20,239 nucleotides of DNA from Opitutia bacterium (GTDB taxonomy: Bacteria > Verrucomicrobiota > Verrucomicrobiae > Opitutales > UBA953). The stretch covers positions 1-20,239 of the forward strand of contig CANKZO010000025.1 in the NCBI GenBank assembly GCA_947488485.1. The letters are read 5' to 3'. The notes below the pieces were generated by a model, which did not search any database, was not told the origin of the DNA, and saw nothing but the letters and a program-made list of their open reading frames with translations. Positions 1 through 7,476 of the stretch are shown piece by piece. The number at the start of each line of letters is the position of its first letter. Position 1 is the first letter of the stretch. A program made the position numbers and the translations under genes.

Positions 1-2
1 CG

Positions 3-515
<513 letters not shown>

Positions 516-521
516 GCCTCC

Positions 522-953
522 ATGTCCCTTACGGTCGAAATCGTCACCCCTGACCGCCGCGCCTACGAAGGCACCGCGGACCGGGTGACCCTGCCCACCG
601 CGCTGGGCAGCATCGGCATCCTGCCCGGCCACCAGCCCATCACCGCGGTCATCGCCGCCGGCGAGGTCATCCTCACCGTCGACGGCAAGGTCACGCGCCT
701 CGCCATCGACCAAGGCTTCGTCCGCGTCGTCTCCGATAAGGTCTCGGTCGTGACCGAAGCCGCGATCGACGAGGCGAAGATCGACCTGAAGGCCGTCGAG
801 AACGCCGAAGCCCGCGCCCGCGAAGCCGTCACGGCCGCCCGCGGCCAGAAGGACATCGACCCGGTCGAGATCGCGAAGATGGAGCAGATCCTCCGCTTCG
901 CCTTGGTGCAACGCCTCGTGAAGGGCCGCACCTCGCAGGGAATGACGGAGTAA
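522..953 (+). CDS. atpC: F1Fo ATP synthase subunit epsilon
   Basis: A 143-residue protein of normal length for the epsilon subunit, which sits on the central stalk of F1, couples rotation to the c-ring and can inhibit ATP hydrolysis. The N-terminal beta-sandwich (about residues 1-85) carries the typical LTVEIVTPDR start, the GSIGILPGHQP motif and the QGFVRV segment; the rest is the two-helix C-terminal domain. ATG at 522 lies six bases after the atpD stop and no ribosome binding site is visible, so translation is probably coupled to atpD. It is the last atp gene here: the next gene on the strand belongs to sugar metabolism. Assignment rests on recognisable family motifs and gene order. Confidence 0.97.
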   Translation: MSLTVEIVTPDRRAYEGTADRVTLPTALGSIGILPGHQPITAVIAAGEVILTVDGKVTRLAIDQGFVRVVSDKVSVVTEAAIDEAKIDLKAVENAEARAREAVTAARGQKDIDPVEIAKMEQILRFALVQRLVKGRTSQGMTE

Positions 954-1010
954 GTTGCCGCTTCTCGGCCTCCTCGCTCCGTTTTTCGTTTAAAGTCATT
1001 TAAGCGGAAC

Positions 1011-1039
1011 TTGCCCCACCTTCACGGTGAGGGCAGAGT
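1011..1039 (+). promoter_or_regulatory. Candidate promoter for the L-sugar oxidation cluster
   Basis: TTGCCC at 1011-1016 resembles a sigma70 -35 box. After a 17-base spacer comes CAGAGT (1034-1039), a poor -10 match, then six bases and the GTG start at 1046. Transcription would begin at or next to the start codon, giving a leaderless mRNA. Support comes mainly from the same layout at several other genes in this window. Confidence 0.4.
1012..1035 (+). terminator. Hairpin after atpC (weak terminator or leader structure)
   Basis: TGCCCCACC (1012-1020) pairs with GGTG-A-GGGCA (1026-1035): nine base pairs with one bulged A and a five-base loop. It follows the atp operon end, but no run of T follows, so intrinsic termination would be weak. 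It also overlaps the proposed promoter of the next gene, so it may be coincidental or regulatory. The rest of the 954-1045 gap holds an AT-rich stretch (981-1003) that stands out in this GC-rich region. Confidence 0.35.
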
Positions 1040-1045
1040 TCCCCT

Positions 1046-1864
1046 GTGATTAAATCTGCGATCACGGTCTCGCTCGTCGCCCAAGCCAAGGGCGGACCGT
1101 TCGTCTATTGGGACGGCCTCGCCCCCGCCGCGGCTTCCGCCGCGAAGCTGGGGTTCGACGCGATCGAGGTCTTCGCCCCGTCCGCCGCTTCCATCGACCG
1201 CCCCGCGCTCCACGCCCTGCTGAAGCAGCATGGTCTCGTCGCCGCGGCCTTCGGCACCGGCGGCGGCTGGCTCGTCCATAAGTGGCACCTGACCCACGCC
1301 GACCCGGCCATCCGAGCCCAGGCCCGCGAGTTCATCCGCGCGATCATCGACGTCGGCGGCGAATTCAAGGCGCCCGCGATCATCGGCTCGATGCAGGGCA
1401 AGGCCGAGGGCGACGTCTCCCGCGAACAGGCGCTCACCTGGCTCGCCGAGGCGCTGACCGACCTCGGCGCCCATGCCGCCCGCTACGGCGTGCCGTTGCT
1501 CTACGAGCCGCTCAACCGCTACGAGACGAATCTCCTCAACCGCCAGCTCGACGCGGCGCAGTTCCTCGAAGCGCGCCAGGTCGCGAACGTGAAGCTGCTC
1601 TGCGACCTGTTCCACATGAACATCGAGGAGGTCTCGAACGCCGCCACGCTCCGCGCCTGCGGACGTCACGTCGGCCACGTCCACTTCGCCGACAGTAATC
1701 GTCAGGCGATCGGCTTCGGCCACACGGACGCCGCCTCGGCCATCGCCGCGCTCAAGGACATCGGTTTCGCCGGCTATCTCTCCGGCGAGATCCTGCCGCT
1801 GCCCGACTCCGAGGCCGCCGCCGCGCAGACGATCAAGGCCATCCGCACCCACTTACCCCGCTAA
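1046..1864 (+). CDS. Sugar (phosphate) isomerase/epimerase, TIM-barrel, xylose-isomerase-like
   Basis: A 272-residue protein of the AP-endonuclease-2/xylose isomerase-like TIM-barrel superfamily, which includes ketose 3-epimerases and hydroxypyruvate isomerase. Metal-ligand positions are visible: Glu in LLYEPLNRYE (about residue 153), Asp in LLCDLFHMN (about 188), His in GHVHFADSNR (about 214) and Glu in YLSGEILPLPD (about 248). The GTG start at 1046 gives MIKSAITVSL, a typical first strand for this family. It is the first gene of a five-gene cluster and ends four bases before the mutarotase gene. The exact substrate cannot be read from sequence. In context it could act on the keto-acid made by the neighbouring dehydrogenases, or on a ketose. 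No usual L-fucose isomerase is present nearby. Confidence 0.85.
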   Translation: MIKSAITVSLVAQAKGGPFVYWDGLAPAAASAAKLGFDAIEVFAPSAASIDRPALHALLKQHGLVAAAFGTGGGWLVHKWHLTHADPAIRAQAREFIRAIIDVGGEFKAPAIIGSMQGKAEGDVSREQALTWLAEALTDLGAHAARYGVPLLYEPLNRYETNLLNRQLDAAQFLEARQVANVKLLCDLFHMNIEEVSNAATLRACGRHVGHVHFADSNRQAIGFGHTDAASAIAALKDIGFAGYLSGEILPLPDSEAAAAQTIKAIRTHLPR

Positions 1865-1868
1865 GACC

Positions 1869-2315
1869 ATGCTCAAGCACCAGCTCATCCATCCGAAGAT
1901 CTCCGAAGTGCTCGCCCGCGCGGGCCACCACTCCGTGATCTTGATCGCCGACGGCAACTACCCGGTCTGGGGGAAGAAGGGACCGAACGCCGAGCTGGTC
2001 TCGCTCAATCTTTCGCCAGGTATCCCGACCGTCGCCCAAGTGCTGCGCGCGGTGCTCAGCGCCGTGCCGGTCGACGCCGTCAACACGATGGGCATCCCGC
2101 CCGACGACTCCTATGCGCAGAAGGGCGAGCCGCCCGTGTGGGCCGAGTTCCGCCAGGAAGTGAAGGCCGCCGGCCTGAAGCTCGAACTGCAGCCGGTCCT
2201 GAAGTGGGATTTCTACAAGGCCGTCGAATCCGCCGACCACATCCTCACCATCCAGACCGGCGACCAGGCGCTCTGGGGCAACGTGCTCCTCACCGTCGGC
2301 TGCCGCACCGCCTGA
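1869..2315 (+). CDS. fucU: RbsD/FucU-family sugar mutarotase
   Basis: A 148-residue protein, close to the roughly 140 residues of E. coli FucU and RbsD. This family speeds interconversion of sugar anomers, supplying the form used by the next enzyme. The N-terminus MLKHQLIHPKISEVLARAGH and the following IADGNYP segment match the family pattern, with His20 and Asp28 at the positions conserved in RbsD. The ending LWGNVLLTVG matches the family's C-terminal YGN-type motif. It lies four bases after the isomerase gene and 11 bases before the aldo/keto reductase gene. In this setting the substrate is likely L-fucose or L-galactose, which share ring configuration. The family is clear; the fucU symbol over rbsD rests on the neighbours. 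Confidence 0.85.
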   Translation: MLKHQLIHPKISEVLARAGHHSVILIADGNYPVWGKKGPNAELVSLNLSPGIPTVAQVLRAVLSAVPVDAVNTMGIPPDDSYAQKGEPPVWAEFRQEVKAAGLKLELQPVLKWDFYKAVESADHILTIQTGDQALWGNVLLTVGCRTA

Positions 2316-2326
2316 ACTTTCGCCCT

Positions 2327-3259
2327 ATGAAGACCCGTACCCTCGGTAAGACCGGGATCGAACTCCCGATCCTCAGCTTCGGCGCCTCGTCGCTCGGCCA
2401 GGAATTCCGCAGCGTCGCCCTCGACGATGCCCTCAAGTCCGTTCAGGTCGCCCTCGACTGCGGCCTCAACTTCATCGACACGTCGCCCTTCTACGGCCGC
2501 GGGATGTCCGAAGTGCTCCTCGGCATCGCCCTCCGCGGTGTGCCGCGCGACAGCTATAAGCTCTGCACGAAGATCGGCCGCTACGATCTCCCGCACTTCG
2601 ACTTCAGCGCCAAGCGCGTCGCGGAGAGCATCGACGTCTCCCTGCACCGCCTCGGCACCGACCACCTCGACATCGTCCTCTGCCACGACATCGAGTTCGT
2701 CCCGATGCAGCAGATCGTCGACGAGACGATCCCGGCCCTCCGCAAGGCGAAGCAGGCCGGCAAGGTGAAGGCCATCGGCTTCAGCGGCTATCCCCAGAAG
2801 ATCTTCAAGTTCATCTGCGACCAGGCCGAGGTCGACTGCGTGCTGAGCTACAACCAGCACACGCTCCAGAACACCCGCTTCTCCGACGAGACGGTGCCCT
2901 ACCTGAAGGCGAAGGGCGTCGGCGTGATGAACGCTGGTCCGTTCAGCGCCCGCCTGCTCACCAACGCCCCGCTCCCGGCCTGGCTCAAGGAGCCGGAGGA
3001 AGTGAAGGCCGCCGCCCGCGCCGCCGCCGCCCATTGCGCCGCGAAGGGCAGCGACATCGCCAAGCTCGCCCTGCAGTTCTCGCTCCAGCATCCCGACATC
3101 ACCACGACGGTCTCGGGCAGCGCCAATCCGACGAATATCCGCAATTGGGCCAAGTGGGCCGCGGAACCGATCGACCAGCAGCTGCTCGCCGAGGTCCAGG
3201 CGATCTTCGCTCCGGTCAAGAACCTCGGTCACCTCGAAGGCCTGAAGGAAAACAACTGA
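2327..3259 (+). CDS. Aldo/keto reductase, L-galactose/L-fucose dehydrogenase-like
   Basis: A 310-residue aldo/keto reductase that probably oxidises an L-sugar at C1 to its lactone with NAD(P). The catalytic tetrad is visible: Asp51, Tyr56 (NFIDTSPFYG), Lys82 (CTKIGRY) and His120 (LCHDIEF). Several stretches closely resemble plant L-galactose dehydrogenase as I remember it: FGASSLG, DTSPFYG, FDFSAKRV, CHDIEF, ETIPAL, KLALQFSL and PVKNL. An upstream in-frame ATG at 2138 was rejected because it lies inside the fucU-like gene; ATG at 2327 gives MKTRTLGKTG, the standard first strand. It follows the mutarotase by 11 bases and precedes the Zn dehydrogenase by four. L-galactose versus L-fucose preference cannot be settled from sequence. 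Confidence 0.9.
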   Translation: MKTRTLGKTGIELPILSFGASSLGQEFRSVALDDALKSVQVALDCGLNFIDTSPFYGRGMSEVLLGIALRGVPRDSYKLCTKIGRYDLPHFDFSAKRVAESIDVSLHRLGTDHLDIVLCHDIEFVPMQQIVDETIPALRKAKQAGKVKAIGFSGYPQKIFKFICDQAEVDCVLSYNQHTLQNTRFSDETVPYLKAKGVGVMNAGPFSARLLTNAPLPAWLKEPEEVKAAARAAAAHCAAKGSDIAKLALQFSLQHPDITTTVSGSANPTNIRNWAKWAAEPIDQQLLAEVQAIFAPVKNLGHLEGLKENN

Positions 3260-3263
3260 GCCG

Positions 3264-4292
3264 ATGAAGGCCATCCGTCTCGACCAGCCCGGTCAGTTCG
3301 CGCACATCGACATCCCGGAACCGCCCGCGCCCGCGGCCGGCGAAGCAGTCGTCCGCGTGCACCGCATCGGCATCTGCGGCACCGACTACGGCGGCTACCT
3401 CGGCAAGATGCCGTTCTATTCTTACCCGCGTATTCCCGGCCATGAGCTCGGCGTCGAGGTCCTCGCGGTCGGACCGGGCGTGACGAACGTCAAACCCGGC
3501 GATCGCTGCTCGGTCGAGCCCTACATCAACTGCCAGACGTGCTACAGCTGCCGCCGCGGTTTCACCAATTGCTGCGAGAACCACAAGACGCTCGGCGTGA
3601 TGTGCGACGGCGGTATGGCCGAGAAGTTCCTGCTGCCGGCCCGTAAGCTGCACCTCTCCACGAAGCTTTCCTACGACCAGCTCGCGCTCGTCGAGACGCT
3701 CGCCATCGGCTGCCACGCCGTCGACCGCGCCGCGCCCAAAGCCGGCGAGACGGTCCTCGTCATCGGCGCCGGCCCGATCGGCCTCTCGGCCGTGGAGTTC
3801 GTGAAGGTCTCCGGCGCGAAGTGCGTGGTGATGGACATGAACGCCGACCGCCTGAAGTTCTGCACGGACGTGATGAAGGTGGACGGCGTTATTCTCGCCA
3901 AGGGCGACGGTTCCGAAGTCGCCGCGCTTGCGGCCCTGACTAACGGCCAGCTGGCCGACGTGGTCATCGACGCCACGGGCAGCAACAAATCGATGGTCGC
4001 CTGCTTCGCTTACGCGGCCTTCGCGGCCCGCGTGGTCTACGTGGGCATCACGCAGCAGGACCTGACCTTCCCGCACGCCCCGCACCTTCACCGCCGCGAG
4101 CTGACCATCATGGCCAGCCGCAACGCGCTCTCGAAGGACTTCGCCCGCATCATCCAGCTGATCGAAGACGGCGTGATCGACACGAAGCCGTGGATCACCC
4201 ACCACGCGAATTTCGACGACCTGATCGCGACTTTCCCGACCTGGCTCAAGCCGGAGTCCGGCGTCATCAAGGCGATCGTCGACGTGGTCTGA
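3264..4292 (+). CDS. Zinc-dependent alcohol dehydrogenase (candidate L-galactonate/L-fuconate dehydrogenase)
   Basis: A 342-residue medium-chain zinc dehydrogenase. Catalytic zinc ligands Cys38 (GICGTD) and His60-Glu61 (PGHELG), the structural zinc cysteines (Cys90, 93, 96 and 104 region) and the NAD-binding GAGPIG turn near residue 170 are all present. Between a lactone-forming reductase and a lactonase, the likely job is the second oxidation, acting on the opened sugar acid. E. coli LgoD, a relative of similar size, oxidises L-galactonate to D-tagaturonate, and this is my preferred role by analogy. Start at ATG 3264 is four bases after the upstream stop and four bases separate its stop from the next ATG, so this is one operon. 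A generic polyol dehydrogenase is the main alternative. Confidence 0.85.
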   Translation: MKAIRLDQPGQFAHIDIPEPPAPAAGEAVVRVHRIGICGTDYGGYLGKMPFYSYPRIPGHELGVEVLAVGPGVTNVKPGDRCSVEPYINCQTCYSCRRGFTNCCENHKTLGVMCDGGMAEKFLLPARKLHLSTKLSYDQLALVETLAIGCHAVDRAAPKAGETVLVIGAGPIGLSAVEFVKVSGAKCVVMDMNADRLKFCTDVMKVDGVILAKGDGSEVAALAALTNGQLADVVIDATGSNKSMVACFAYAAFAARVVYVGITQQDLTFPHAPHLHRRELTIMASRNALSKDFARIIQLIEDGVIDTKPWITHHANFDDLIATFPTWLKPESGVIKAIVDVV

Positions 4293-4296
4293 CATC

Positions 4297-5130
4297 ATGC
4301 GCCTCGACGCCCACCAGCACTTCTGGTCGTACGACGCGGCGCAATACCCGTGGATTCCGCCGGGTTCGCCGCTGCACCGCAGCTGGCTTCCCGATGATCT
4401 CGCCGCTTTGCAGCAGCCGCTTGGTTTCGACGGCTCGATCGCCGTGCAGGCGCGTCAGGTCGTCGGCGAATCCGACTGGTTGCTCTCCCTTGCGGACCAT
4501 CACGCGAACGTGAAGGGCGTCGTCGGCTGGGTCGACCTGCGATCTGACCGCGTCGAGGCCGACTTGGCCCGCCTCGCCGCGCACCCGAAATTCGTCGGCG
4601 TCCGTCACGTCGTCCAGGAAGAGCCCGACGCGGACTTCATGCTCGGCAAGGATTTCCAGCGCGGCATCTCGAAGCTCCAGGCCCACGGACTGACTTACGA
4701 TATCCTGATCTACCCGAAGCAGCTCGAGGCCGCGATTCGGCTCGCGGAGAACTTCCCGCTCCAGCCCTTCGTCCTCGATCATAGCGCGAAGCCGCCCATC
4801 AAGGACGGCACCCTCGAGCCCTGGAAGTCCCAGCTCCGGCGGTTGGCGAAACTCCCGAACGTTCATTGCAAGGTCTCGGGCCTGCTCACCGAAGCCGACC
4901 ATCAGCAATGGCAGGCTGCGCAGTTCCGTCCGTATCTCGACACGGTCTTCGAGGCCTTCGGCCCGTCGCGCCTGATGTATGGCTCGGACTGGCCGGTCTG
5001 TCTCTTCGCTGGCAGTTACGAGCAGGCTTTCCGTCTCGTCGATGATCATGCCCGCGGGCTGACCGATGCCGAGCGCGCCGGCCTTTTCGGCGGCAACTGC
5101 GCGCGGTTCTACTTCGCCGGGAAGCGTTAG
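4297..5130 (+). CDS. Amidohydrolase-family sugar lactonase (COG3618)
   Basis: A 277-residue amidohydrolase-superfamily protein of the COG3618 group, whose studied members hydrolyse sugar lactones such as L-fucono-, L-rhamnono- and L-galactono-lactone. It starts with the metal-binding HxH motif in LDAHQHFW (His6, His8). It also has VLDHSAKPP (about residues 160-168) and YGSDWPV (about 226-232), where the catalytic Asp lies. It would open the lactone made by the aldo/keto reductase of the same cluster. ATG 4297 follows the dehydrogenase stop by four bases. Its stop overlaps by four bases with the stop of the opposite-strand gene, so transcription converges here with no room for a separate terminator. 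The family is secure; the precise lactone is inferred. Confidence 0.9.
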   Translation: MRLDAHQHFWSYDAAQYPWIPPGSPLHRSWLPDDLAALQQPLGFDGSIAVQARQVVGESDWLLSLADHHANVKGVVGWVDLRSDRVEADLARLAAHPKFVGVRHVVQEEPDADFMLGKDFQRGISKLQAHGLTYDILIYPKQLEAAIRLAENFPLQPFVLDHSAKPPIKDGTLEPWKSQLRRLAKLPNVHCKVSGLLTEADHQQWQAAQFRPYLDTVFEAFGPSRLMYGSDWPVCLFAGSYEQAFRLVDDHARGLTDAERAGLFGGNCARFYFAGKR

Positions 5131-6416
5131 CGCAGGAGCGTGTTGGAGTCCGGCGTCACCTTGAAGATCCAGCCCTTCGCCTCCATGTCGATGTCGAGGT
5201 CGCGCTTATCCCGGCCGACGCCGGCGGGCAACGGGTCCGAGTTGCAGCGGAAGAGCTTCAGCTTGCCTTCGCCTTCGTATTGGCCGTTCACCTTGGTCGA
5301 GGACTTCGCGACCTCGATCGCGAGGTAGCAGTCGAAGACGCCGCCCGGGGTCTCCCCGATGAGCACTTCGACCGGCACTTTCGTGCCCTTGGTCACCTGG
5401 ATCCACGGTCCGGCTTTGAGGCGATGCAGGCCACCGGGCCGGCGGTCGACCTTGAACTCCTGAGTGACCTTGACCCCGAAGTCCTTGTAGTTGCCGCCGC
5501 CGGCGAGGTAGGTCTCGTAGCCGTCGTCGAGGGCGATCTTCCGGTTCCAGCGCACGATGAGGAAGTCATCGCCCGAGCCGACGAAACGGAAGGGCATCGA
5601 GCTCGGCATTTCCACGTAGCAGCGGTAATGCACGACCCAGCGGGAGGGTTTCATCAGCTTTTCGACCTCGAAGGCCTTGGGCGCGTCGTCCGCCGATCGT
5701 CCGGTGATGAAGAGCTGGCCGGAGACGAGCTTGTCCGGCGACTTGAAGAATCTCTGCAGACGCCCTGCGCTCCACCCGCTTTCCAGGAACTCGCGGACCG
5801 ACGTACGGTAGGGCGCGATGCCGGTGTTCGCGGGCGCCGCCGAAGTCGGCTTGCGGTCGGCGGTCTGCTTGAGGTCGTAGAGCGTGCCGATGAGTCCGCT
5901 TGCGCCGAGGCTGGAGCCCTTCATGCCGAACAAGGAGACGAAGTTGCGGCCGCCGCCCGCGCCGACGCCTTTGCCGCCGCCGATGCCGCCGCCGGAGCCG
6001 CCGCCGAAACCTTTCGAAGCGCCGCCGCCGATTGCGCCCGCGGAGAGCAGGGGATTGGACATGCTCGGCAGGCTGGCGACCGCCAGCGAGGCGTTGGCGT
6101 TCTTGCTGGTGATGCGCGTGTTCGTCTTGGCCAGCGACTTGATGTTCTTGGGCTGAAGCTTGGTCTTGAACTCCTTGGCCTTCGGGCCGCCCGCGCCGCC
6201 GCCCGCGCCGGTGGCGAAGGCGTTCGGGTCCTTCTTGCCCGCGCCGTCGGTGACGGTGGAGACCACCCAGACGATTGCGATCAGCACGAGGACGATGTGC
6301 ACGAGCACGGACAGCGCGAGGCCCTCGCCCCCGAGGCGTTGCCAAAGGGTGCGACGGGGACGGGCCAAAGGCTCCGCACCGGTTTCCACGGGGGGTTTGT
6401 CCTGGGGTTCGGACAT
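5127..6416 (-). CDS. Membrane-anchored Gly-rich protein with TonB-like anchor and PA14-like domain
   Basis: A 429-residue protein. A cytoplasmic N-terminus of about 32 residues is followed by one membrane segment (about 33-55) that includes S-V-L-V-H (Ser36 to His40), the SxxxH pattern of TonB anchors. Next comes a long Gly/Ala/Lys-rich region with Gly blocks near 70-78 and 125-155. The C-terminal half (about 200-429) lacks a TonB beta domain. It has a stretch FRFVGSGDDFLIVRWNRK near residue 288 that resembles PA14 lectin-like domains (F-x-F-x-x-S-x-D-D-x-x-x-x-x-x-N/D-G/R). The likely site is the cell envelope, with most of the chain outside the inner membrane. No exbB/exbD genes are nearby. 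It is convergent with the lactonase gene. Its function is unknown. Confidence 0.75.
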   Translation of the reverse strand: MSEPQDKPPVETGAEPLARPRRTLWQRLGGEGLALSVLVHIVLVLIAIVWVVSTVTDGAGKKDPNAFATGAGGGAGGPKAKEFKTKLQPKNIKSLAKTNTRITSKNANASLAVASLPSMSNPLLSAGAIGGGASKGFGGGSGGGIGGGKGVGAGGGRNFVSLFGMKGSSLGASGLIGTLYDLKQTADRKPTSAAPANTGIAPYRTSVREFLESGWSAGRLQRFFKSPDKLVSGQLFITGRSADDAPKAFEVEKLMKPSRWVVHYRCYVEMPSSMPFRFVGSGDDFLIVRWNRKIALDDGYETYLAGGGNYKDFGVKVTQEFKVDRRPGGLHRLKAGPWIQVTKGTKVPVEVLIGETPGGVFDCYLAIEVAKSSTKVNGQYEGEGKLKLFRCNSDPLPAGVGRDKRDLDIDMEAKGWIFKVTPDSNTLLR

Positions 6417-6422
6417 AGGAGT

Positions 6423-6451
6423 ATTCCACTAGGTCTGTCCCAGTGGTTCAA
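6423..6451 (-). promoter_or_regulatory. Candidate promoter of the TonB-anchor/PA14-like gene
   Basis: On the minus strand TTGAAC (6451-6446) is followed after 17 bases by TGGAAT (6428-6423), then six bases and ATG at 6416. The spacing equals that of other candidate promoters here and implies a leaderless transcript. The base upstream of the ATG shows no purine-rich ribosome binding site. Confidence 0.4.
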
Positions 6452-6464
6452 CCCCCAAACCTAG
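6429..6464. repeat. Inverted repeat CTAGGT/ACCTAG between divergent genes
   Basis: CTAGGT (6429-6434) and ACCTAG (6459-6464) form a six-base inverted repeat with a 24-base gap. It lies in the 118-base divergent region between the PA14-like gene and slyX, and its left half falls in the proposed promoter spacer. It could be an operator, but such short repeats also arise by chance. Confidence 0.25.
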
Positions 6465-6500
6465 ACTCCGGCCGCCCACTGTCGGAATTATCATAGCGTC

Positions 6501-6528
6501 TTGCCCTGCCGGGGTCCGCCTCCATCTT
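6501..6528 (+). promoter_or_regulatory. Candidate promoter of slyX
   Basis: TTGCCC (6501-6506), a 16-base spacer, CATCTT (6523-6528) and six bases before ATG 6535. The arrangement matches the other leaderless-type promoters in the window. The -10 match is modest. Confidence 0.4.
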
Positions 6529-6534
6529 GCCGAC

Positions 6535-6738
6535 ATGGATGATCACCAGCGCGCCCTCGAGGAACGCCTCACTTTCTTGCAACGCCACGTCGAACAGCAG
6601 GACCGCATCATCCTCGAGCTCTCCCGCGAGGTCTCGAAGCTGGCGGACCGGCTCGTCCGAGCCGAGGCGAAGCTGACCCAGTCCGCCGACGCCGGCGACC
6701 AGGCTGCGCCCGCCGACGAACGTCCGCCTCACTGGTAA
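6535..6738 (+). CDS. slyX: SlyX family protein
   Basis: A 67-residue protein, normal length for SlyX. It is almost all coiled coil: LEERLTFLQRHVEQQDRIIL (about residues 8-27) followed by heptads through about residue 48, then a polar tail ending PPHW, where E. coli SlyX ends PPHY. The biochemical role of SlyX is not established. Two candidate ATG codons lie near the start; 6535 is the first in frame and sits six bases from a possible -10 box. The SRAP gene starts nine bases downstream, so the two are probably co-transcribed. The family match by the N-terminal pattern and C-terminal PPH is convincing. Confidence 0.88.
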   Translation: MDDHQRALEERLTFLQRHVEQQDRIILELSREVSKLADRLVRAEAKLTQSADAGDQAAPADERPPHW

Positions 6739-6747
6739 ATCCCGGAT

Positions 6748-7449
6748 ATGTGCGGACGCGTCACCCAGTTTTCTCGCTGGGCCGAAATCGTGAAAAGCCT
6801 GGGTGCCCCGTCGGCCGACGTTGCTCCCCGCTATAATATCTCGCCCGGCACGCCGCTCCTCAGCGTCCGTCGGGAACAGGGCGTCCTCCGCACCGAGGCG
6901 CTGCCGTGGGGCTTCGTCCCCGCGTGGGCCGCGGCCGACGAGCCGGCCGGCCACGCCAACGCCCGCGTCGAGGGGATCTTCGAGCGGCCGACCTTCCGCG
7001 ATGCCGCCCGGCTGCGCCGCTGCGTCGTTCCGCTCGACGGCTACTACGAATGGAAGACCGAAGGTAAGCTGAAGGTGCCGTATTATTTCCGCGCGACGGA
7101 CGGCGGCCCGCTCGCGGTCGGCGGCCTCTGGTCACTCCACCTCGCCGCCGACGGCACATCGCGCCGCACGCTCTGCCTCGTCACGGTAGCGCCGAACCGC
7201 GAAGCGGGCGAGGTCCACTCGCGCATGCCGGTCGTGCTCACCGGCGTCGCCCGGCAGGCCTGGCTTTCCGAGCGGGCGATGACGCCGGACGATTTCGCCG
7301 TCCTCGCCGTCACCGCGCCCGATCGCACGCTTTCGCTTCATCGCGTCACGCCCGACGTCAACCGCGTCGCCGTCGACGCCGAGCATCTCGTCCGCCCCTT
7401 GGTCGGCGCGATGGATCAGCCGGACTTCTTCGGGGATTTGCTTGGCTAA
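6748..7449 (+). CDS. SOS response-associated peptidase (SRAP/YedK family)
   Basis: A 233-residue SRAP protein. Family members such as YedK and HMCES form a covalent thiazolidine link between the N-terminal Cys and abasic sites in single-stranded DNA, shielding them from breakage. Initiator Met is followed at once by Cys2 in MCGRVTQF, which requires this start. Further signature positions are NISPGTP (about 31-37), the HANARVEG segment (about 68-75), YYEWK (about 97) and the HSRMPVVL motif (about 152-159) with the active-site His. It follows slyX by nine bases. No LexA-like site is evident upstream of slyX. The family is secure and the length is usual. Confidence 0.95.
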   Translation: MCGRVTQFSRWAEIVKSLGAPSADVAPRYNISPGTPLLSVRREQGVLRTEALPWGFVPAWAAADEPAGHANARVEGIFERPTFRDAARLRRCVVPLDGYYEWKTEGKLKVPYYFRATDGGPLAVGGLWSLHLAADGTSRRTLCLVTVAPNREAGEVHSRMPVVLTGVARQAWLSERAMTPDDFAVLAVTAPDRTLSLHRVTPDVNRVAVDAEHLVRPLVGAMDQPDFFGDLLG

Positions 7450-7470
7450 CGGGGCGTTTTTCGACAGACC
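7442..7470 (+). promoter_or_regulatory. Candidate promoter of the cupin-ROK-glycosyltransferase operon
   Basis: TTGGCT (7442-7447) overlaps the SRAP stop codon. A 17-base spacer, CAGACC (7465-7470) and six bases lead to ATG 7477. The layout equals that before the sugar isomerase and rodZ genes. Confidence 0.35.
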
Positions 7471-7476
7471 AGAGCC

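Noticed and set aside
2213..3274. Long minus-strand open frame opposite the aldo/keto reductase.
   Set aside because: Antisense shadow of a gene with clear catalytic residues; composition is typical of GC-driven spurious frames.
5280..6464. Plus-strand 394-codon frame opposite the PA14-like protein, and overlapping minus-strand frame 5566-6429.
   Set aside because: Both are low-complexity shadows. The chosen frame has a membrane anchor, a consistent promoter and a structured C-terminus.
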